DNA of 64,000 bases from Pseudomonas sp. GCEP-101 (GTDB lineage Bacteria; Pseudomonadota; Gammaproteobacteria; Pseudomonadales; Pseudomonadaceae). The notes beneath the pieces are model-generated. The model worked only from the letters and a program-made list of their open reading frames with translations. It was not told the origin of the DNA and searched no databases. Below are positions 60,233 through 64,000 of this stretch, in pieces. The stretch spans positions 4,348,965-4,412,964 of the forward strand of contig NZ_CP104011.1 in assembly GCF_025133575.1 (NCBI RefSeq), written 5' to 3'. Position 1 is the stretch's first letter. The number at the start of each line of letters is the position of its first letter. The position numbers and the translations under genes were made by a program.

Positions 60233-60907
60233 TTACCCGCTGAAGCGTCGGGCGGTGGTGTAGCTGCGTTGCCAGTAAGTGTTGGCCAGCGAGTCGATGC
60301 GGATGGTCTTGCCGCTGCTGGGGGCGTGGATGAATTGCCCGTCGCCGATGTACAGGCCGACGTGGCTGGCCCGCCCGCTGCCGTTGCGGTTGAAGAACAC
60401 CGCATCGCCCGGGCGCAGTTCGTTGCGGCTCACGGTGTTGCGGCGCTGCGCGATCATCGACGCGGTGGTGCGCGGCAGCTGGCGTTTGGCGATGCTGCCG
60501 TACAGGTAGACCAGCAGCCCGCTGCAATCGAACCCGGCTTCCTCGGTGGTGCCGCCCCAGCGATAGGGCGTGCCGATCAGTTCGTGGGCGCGGGCGACGA
60601 TGAGCGAGGTATCCACCGGGCTGAACGGCGCCAATTGCTTGCGCAGCACCGTGAGGCGGGCGAGGGCGCCCCGTTGCTCGGCCGTGAGCGTTTGCGGGTC
60701 AACCGGCTGGGCCGAATCGCCGACGCGGCTGGCGGCGGCCTCCTGCAGACGTTGCGCAGGCGCGAAGCCCGCGTGGCTGTATGCGCGCACCACGGCGTTG
60801 GACTCCAGGCGGCGCCAGGCCGGGGCGTCGAAATCATCGGCCAGGACGGTGGTCGTACCCAGCGCGAACAGCAGATGAAGAGGCAGCCAGTGAAGGAGAG
60901 GGCGCAC
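60233..60907 (-). CDS. NlpC/P60 cell-wall hydrolase, paralogue
   Basis: A 224-residue exported protein with a GTG start (GAGG eight bases upstream). The signal peptide is followed by a helical linker and an NlpC/P60 domain with C128 (GFDCSGLLVYLY), H182 and H194. The domain is very similar to that of the downstream gene (IGTPYRWGGT and PGDAVFFNRNGSG shared), so the pair arose by tandem duplication. The N-terminal parts differ entirely: this one has no 9-residue repeats. Confidence 0.88.
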   Translation of the reverse strand: MRPLLHWLPLHLLFALGTTTVLADDFDAPAWRRLESNAVVRAYSHAGFAPAQRLQEAAASRVGDSAQPVDPQTLTAEQRGALARLTVLRKQLAPFSPVDTSLIVARAHELIGTPYRWGGTTEEAGFDCSGLLVYLYGSIAKRQLPRTTASMIAQRRNTVSRNELRPGDAVFFNRNGSGRASHVGLYIGDGQFIHAPSSGKTIRIDSLANTYWQRSYTTARRFSG

Positions 60908-61022
60908 GTCGAATAACCTCGTGGAGCAAGTGACGGCGCCATCCTAGAAAGGATCAGGGAAAGACTCTGTAGGGGAATTCCTTGAGCGGTGAAAGTTAAA
61001 TCCAGTCGCGATGACGGACGTG

Positions 61023-61448
61023 TCAGCGTGCGAACAGCTGGCCGATGTCCTTGAAGGCCTTGAATTCCAGGGCGTTGCCGCAGGGATCGAAGAGGAACAG
61101 CGTCGCCTGCTCGCCTACCTGCCCCTGGAAGCGTACGTGCGGCTCAATGACGAACGCCGTGCCGCGCTCGCGCAGCCGCTGCGCCAGGCGTTCCCAGTCC
61201 TCCCACGGCAGCACCACGCCAAAGTGCGGCACCGGTACGTCGTGGCCGTCCACGGCGTTGGTGTGCGCCGCTTCCTGGCTGGCGGTGCGCGGGTGCTCGT
61301 GGATCACCAACTGGTGGCCGAAGAAGTCGAAGTCCACCCATTGCGCGCTGCTGCGGCCTTCGGCGAGGCCGAACACCTCGCCGTAGAAGCGCCGGGCCAG
61401 GGCGAGATCGTAGACGGGGATGGCCAGGTGGAAGGGCGAAAGTGCCAT
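61023..61448 (-). CDS. VOC/glyoxalase family protein
   Basis: A 141-residue VOC protein: SPFHLAIPVYDLALARRFYGEVFG supplies the first metal His near residue 5, HQLVIHEHP the middle strand, and LFLFDPCGNALEFKAF the C-terminal Glu. This matches the dioxygenase-like glyoxalase branch with HEHP. The substrate is unknown. The helical hypothetical gene lies 20 bases upstream on the same strand, so the two are probably co-transcribed. Confidence 0.87.
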   Translation of the reverse strand: MALSPFHLAIPVYDLALARRFYGEVFGLAEGRSSAQWVDFDFFGHQLVIHEHPRTASQEAAHTNAVDGHDVPVPHFGVVLPWEDWERLAQRLRERGTAFVIEPHVRFQGQVGEQATLFLFDPCGNALEFKAFKDIGQLFAR

Positions 61449-61468
61449 GGATGTGCTCCCTGTCGGCC

Positions 61469-61930
61469 TCAGGCCGGAACGGCCAGCAGGCGGGTGATGG
61501 CGGCCTTAGCCGCGTTCATCTGGCCTTCCCGGGCCAGGCGGGTGAATTCCAGCAGCGCATGTTCGTGCTCGGCGAGGTCGTCGAGGATGTCGCGGTCATC
61601 GTCGTCACCCGCGACGGCCAGGTCGTCGTAGCGCTGGACGTAGGGTTCCACCAGCACTTCGAGCTTCTCCAGGGTCTGCGGCCAGTCGAGCCCGCGCCAG
61701 TCGGCGGCACGTTGGCGGCCCTGGGCGGCGGCATGGGCGGTGTCGCCCAGCGGCAGGCCGTGGCGTTGCAGCAGTCGCGCCATGCGCAGGGCGGTCTGGC
61801 GCTCCAGTCGCGCCAGCAGGAGCATCGAGGACGCCCCCTCCGGCAGTTGCTCGGCCAGGCCGAGGAAGAAGTTCTCGCCGCGGACTTCGCCCAGGTAGGC
61901 GGCCTGCAGTTCACGGGCTTGTCGGTGCAT
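61469..61930 (-). CDS. Helical hypothetical protein, possibly ferritin-like
   Basis: A 153-residue, almost wholly alpha-helical protein. Acidic/His pairs occur in helices (ARLERQTALRM, DLAEHEHALLEF), loosely recalling ferritin-like or rubrerythrin-like proteins, but a full diiron ligand set is not clear. There is no signal peptide. It lies upstream of the VOC gene on the same strand. The family is not recognised. Confidence 0.65.
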   Translation of the reverse strand: MHRQARELQAAYLGEVRGENFFLGLAEQLPEGASSMLLLARLERQTALRMARLLQRHGLPLGDTAHAAAQGRQRAADWRGLDWPQTLEKLEVLVEPYVQRYDDLAVAGDDDDRDILDDLAEHEHALLEFTRLAREGQMNAAKAAITRLLAVPA

Positions 61931-62023
61931 GCGTCGGTCCCCCTTTGCTCAATGGGGACCAGCCTAGACGATGTGCGGCGGGCATCGAACCCGGCATGTC
62001 GTGTCTGGGCCAGAACGGGTCGC

Positions 62024-62347
62024 TCAGCGTTCGAAGCCGTATTCGCGCTCGACCCGGCTGATGCGCACGCGGAAGGCGCTGTACCAGTCGCGCCGACCGG
62101 CCTGTTGCGCCATGCGGTGCTCGGCCTGCTGCTTCCACTGGCGGATCGCGGCTTCGTCACGCCAGTAGGACACCGTGATGCCCAGCCCATCGGCGCCGCG
62201 GGCGGACTCCACGCCGAGGAAGCCGTCCTGCTGCGCGGCCAGTTCCAGCATGCGCTCGGCGGTGGCGCCGTAGCCGTCGTCCAGCTCGGTGCGGTAGGAG
62301 GTGAAGGTCACGGCGTAGTAGGGTGGCTGCGGGGTGCTGGCGATCAT
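62024..62347 (-). CDS. ABM-domain (antibiotic biosynthesis monooxygenase-like) protein
   Basis: A 107-residue small alpha/beta-barrel protein. YYAVTFTSYRTE and QQDGFLGVESARGADGLGITVSYWRDEAAIRQWKQQAEH are typical of ABM-superfamily proteins, which include cofactor-free monooxygenases and heme-degrading IsdG types. Heme-ligand residues of IsdG are not evident. The ATG overlaps the stop of the amidotransferase-like gene as ATGA, so the two are tightly coupled. Confidence 0.85.
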   Translation of the reverse strand: MIASTPQPPYYAVTFTSYRTELDDGYGATAERMLELAAQQDGFLGVESARGADGLGITVSYWRDEAAIRQWKQQAEHRMAQQAGRRDWYSAFRVRISRVEREYGFER

Positions 62348-63102
62348 GCGGGGCTCCCGATCTGGCGGGTTTCGCGGCTGGTTTCCAGGCTCGACTGATG
62401 GCGGAATGCGGCCGAAAGCAGCGCCTCGGCCAGCGGCACGGCGATGCCGGCCAGCGCCTTGCGTTCGGGCTGGAACAGGGTGGCAATGAAGAACGGATGG
62501 TCGGTGGCTTCTAGCGCGCGGATGCTGCCATCCTCGCCGTGGGCGCAGGCGCGCAGCGAGCCCCCGAAAAGCGCATCCTGGAACGCCGGATTGACCCCGT
62601 AGCTGCAGCGATAGCCCTCGCGGATCTGGGGTACGCCATAAATAGCCGCCAGGTGCGAACCGGCGGCGAGGCGAATGGTTTCGCTGACTTCCACCAGGGA
62701 GCAGGGCAGGGCGTGCACCACCGGGCGCGCCGCTTCCGGGTCCGTTTCCGCGTGGGCGGCGTCCTGCCAGCCTAGGACGTTGCGCGCGCGCTCCAGCAGG
62801 GCGTGCTGGAAGCCGCCGCAGGTGCCGAGGAAGGGCACCTGGTTTTCGCGGGCGAAGGTGATGGCCCGGAGCGCGCCGTCGGTATCCCGGTAGGGGCTGC
62901 CGGGAATGCACCAGAAGCCCGCGTAAACGTCCAGATCCAGCCCTTCGGCGAGGCGCGGCGTGTCCAGCCAGTCGATGCGCAGGGTGCCGGAGTGCGGCAG
63001 CAGCGATTGCTGCAGCGCCAGGGGAATCGCCCAGTGGGCGGTGACGCGGCTGTCGCGGTCGCCGATCAGCCCGATCCGCAGTGCTTTACGACGTTTTCCC
63101 AT
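62344..63102 (-). CDS. CTP synthase C-terminal-like glutamine amidotransferase homologue
   Basis: A 252-residue stand-alone class-I amidotransferase domain resembling the C-terminal half of CTP synthase. IPGSPYRDTDGALRAITFARENQVPFLG corresponds to the CTP synthase strand before the nucleophile elbow, and the nucleophile position is C95 in GTCGGFQH. The position of the catalytic His-Pro-Glu reads Q211-P212-E213, so the triad is incomplete. NCBI names such proteins CTP synthase C-terminal region-related (seleno)proteins; here the codon is a normal TGC. It is divergent from a LysR gene and overlaps the ABM gene. Confidence 0.84.
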   Translation of the reverse strand: MGKRRKALRIGLIGDRDSRVTAHWAIPLALQQSLLPHSGTLRIDWLDTPRLAEGLDLDVYAGFWCIPGSPYRDTDGALRAITFARENQVPFLGTCGGFQHALLERARNVLGWQDAAHAETDPEAARPVVHALPCSLVEVSETIRLAAGSHLAAIYGVPQIREGYRCSYGVNPAFQDALFGGSLRACAHGEDGSIRALEATDHPFFIATLFQPERKALAGIAVPLAEALLSAAFRHQSSLETSRETRQIGSPA

Positions 63103-63210
63103 CTTTTGCTCCCCCTGGCGTCGGAGCCCTCTGGCGGGCCTTTGGGAGGCAATTTATAGTTGCGCAGGCGCAATCGAAAATGGGCGGTCGCGCAACCTTG
63201 GAGTGCGTCG

Positions 63211-64000
63211 ATGCAATACCGTCTGGAATACGCCGATCTCGCGCTGGTGCTGGCGCTGGTGCGCGGCGGCAGCCTGGCCCGGGCCGCGGAGCTGCTCGCG
63301 GTGGACGTCTCCACCGTGTTCCGCGCCGTGCGCCGGCTGGAAAAGGCGCTGGGCACCGCGCTGTTCGAAAAGGGCCGCAACGGCTACCTGGCCACCGCCA
63401 CCGCGCAGCAATTGGCGACCCAGGCGGAGTTGGCCGAGCAGGCCCTGGAAGCGGCGCGCCTGGGCCTGGAGCAAGGCCACGACGTGCTCAGCGGCACGGT
63501 GCGCCTGACCTGTTCCGACACCGTACTGCAAGGCCTGCTGCTGCCGGCACTGGCGCGCTTCATGAAGCGCTATCCCGCATTGAACCTGGAGCTGACCACC
63601 TCCAATGCCTTCGCCAACCTCAGCCGCCGCGACGCCGACATCGCCCTGCGTCTGACCAGCGCGCCGCCGGAACACCTGGTCGGGCGCAACCTGGGCGAGG
63701 TGCACTACGTGCTCTGCGCGCACCGCGACTACCTCGCGGAACAGGGCGAGCGGCCCTGGCAGGAGCTGAGCTGGATCGCTCCGGACGAATTCCTCCCCGA
63801 CCACTCCAGCGTGGCCTGGCGCCGTCAGGTGTTCCCGGCCGTGGTGCCGGCCTATCGCTGCAACAGCATGCTCTCGGTGCTCGACCTGTGCCGTGCAGGC
63901 CTTGGCCTGGCGGCGCTGCCGGCGTTCCTGCTGCGCCCCGGCGACGGCCTGCAGGTGCTGGAGCCGGAACTGCCCGGCTGCAGTACCCATCTCTGGCTGC
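63211..64000 (+). CDS. LysR family regulator, cut by the window edge
   Basis: The first 263 residues of a LysR protein; the end lies outside the window. HTH at about 5-60 (GGSLARAAELLAVDVSTVFRAVRRLEK), then the substrate-binding domain (TVRLTCSDTVLQGLLLPALARFMKRYP; RDADIALRLTSAPPEHLVGRNLG). It is divergent from the amidotransferase/ABM pair 108 bp away and is its probable regulator. The effector is unknown. Confidence 0.88.
   Translation, partial: MQYRLEYADLALVLALVRGGSLARAAELLAVDVSTVFRAVRRLEKALGTALFEKGRNGYLATATAQQLATQAELAEQALEAARLGLEQGHDVLSGTVRLTCSDTVLQGLLLPALARFMKRYPALNLELTTSNAFANLSRRDADIALRLTSAPPEHLVGRNLGEVHYVLCAHRDYLAEQGERPWQELSWIAPDEFLPDHSSVAWRRQVFPAVVPAYRCNSMLSVLDLCRAGLGLAALPAFLLRPGDGLQVLEPELPGCSTHLWL

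Noticed and set aside
62344..63102. Possible selenocysteine in the amidotransferase-like protein
   Set aside because: The nucleophile codon is TGC, not TGA, and the frame has no internal stop.

Overview
The window is high-GC chromosomal DNA of a Pseudomonas, most likely from the P. aeruginosa / P. nitroreducens / P. citronellolis lineage. The evidence is the gene content: the MuxABC-OpmB pump, an HxuIRA-type heme signalling locus with a HemO/PigA heme oxygenase, the MsuEDC-SfnR-SfnG sulfur-scavenging island, phnWX, pdxB, tpx and a YcaO protein. The intergenic spaces are packed with REP/REPIN palindromes of the kind scattered through Pseudomonas genomes. I see no prophage, insertion sequence, CRISPR array, tRNA or rRNA. 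Apart from the two genes cut by the window edges, the genes look intact.

Layout. 1-1.6 kb: the end of a hydrogen-sensing locus, hoxA and the first codons of hoxB. 1.8-7.3 kb: an Lrp-type regulator divergent from a DMT exporter, a DUF1615 lipoprotein, a small exported protein, a DUF1543 protein, a low-molecular-weight phosphatase and a luciferase-like monooxygenase. 7.3-8.1 kb: a repeat-rich spacer. 8.1-14.1 kb: an HNH protein, then leftward hxuI-hxuR-hxuA-hemO-DUF454 behind a strong Fur box. 14.2-20 kb: a 2-aminoethylphosphonate (2-AEP) cluster with an OPA-family transporter, two LysR regulators, phnW and phnX. 20-27 kb: a repeat block, an XRE-cupin regulator divergent from an RhtA-like exporter, a MATE pump, pdxB, a 57-codon gene and an ATP-NAD kinase-family protein. 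27.4-29 kb: a GFA-family protein and a saccharopine-dehydrogenase-like protein. 29.1-36.5 kb: the organosulfur island. 36.8-40.6 kb: a three-subunit, membrane-linked GMC dehydrogenase. 41-45 kb: SDR/LysR pair, HD hydrolase, BaiN-like flavoprotein. 45.1-49.9 kb: OsmC-YcaO fusion, two VOC proteins, a small Cys-rich protein and tpx. 50-59 kb: muxABC-opmB. 59-64 kb: two tandem NlpC/P60 hydrolases, VOC and helical proteins, an ABM monooxygenase, a CTP-synthase-like amidotransferase and the start of a LysR regulator.

How genes work together. SfnG, MsuC, MsuD and MsuE form a complete route from dimethylsulfone through methanesulfinate and methanesulfonate to sulfite. SfnR is their sigma-54 activator. 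Sigma-54 promoters lie in front of both msuE and sfnG, and each is preceded by the same palindrome, TGTTGC-N4-GCAACA, which I propose as the SfnR enhancer. HxuA would sense and import heme, HxuR/HxuI would relay the signal to transcription, and HemO would open the ring to release iron. The phn cluster would import 2-AEP, transaminate it to phosphonoacetaldehyde and cleave it to acetaldehyde and phosphate. Upstream of muxA, three GTAAA boxes on an 11-bp period match the CpxR consensus, suggesting envelope-stress control of this pump.

The less ordinary items are the OsmC-YcaO fusion, an amidotransferase homologue with the catalytic His replaced by Gln, the NlpC/P60 protein with four 9-residue repeats, the heme-oxygenase/DUF454 gene overlap, and six copies of a roughly 100-135 bp mosaic repeat.
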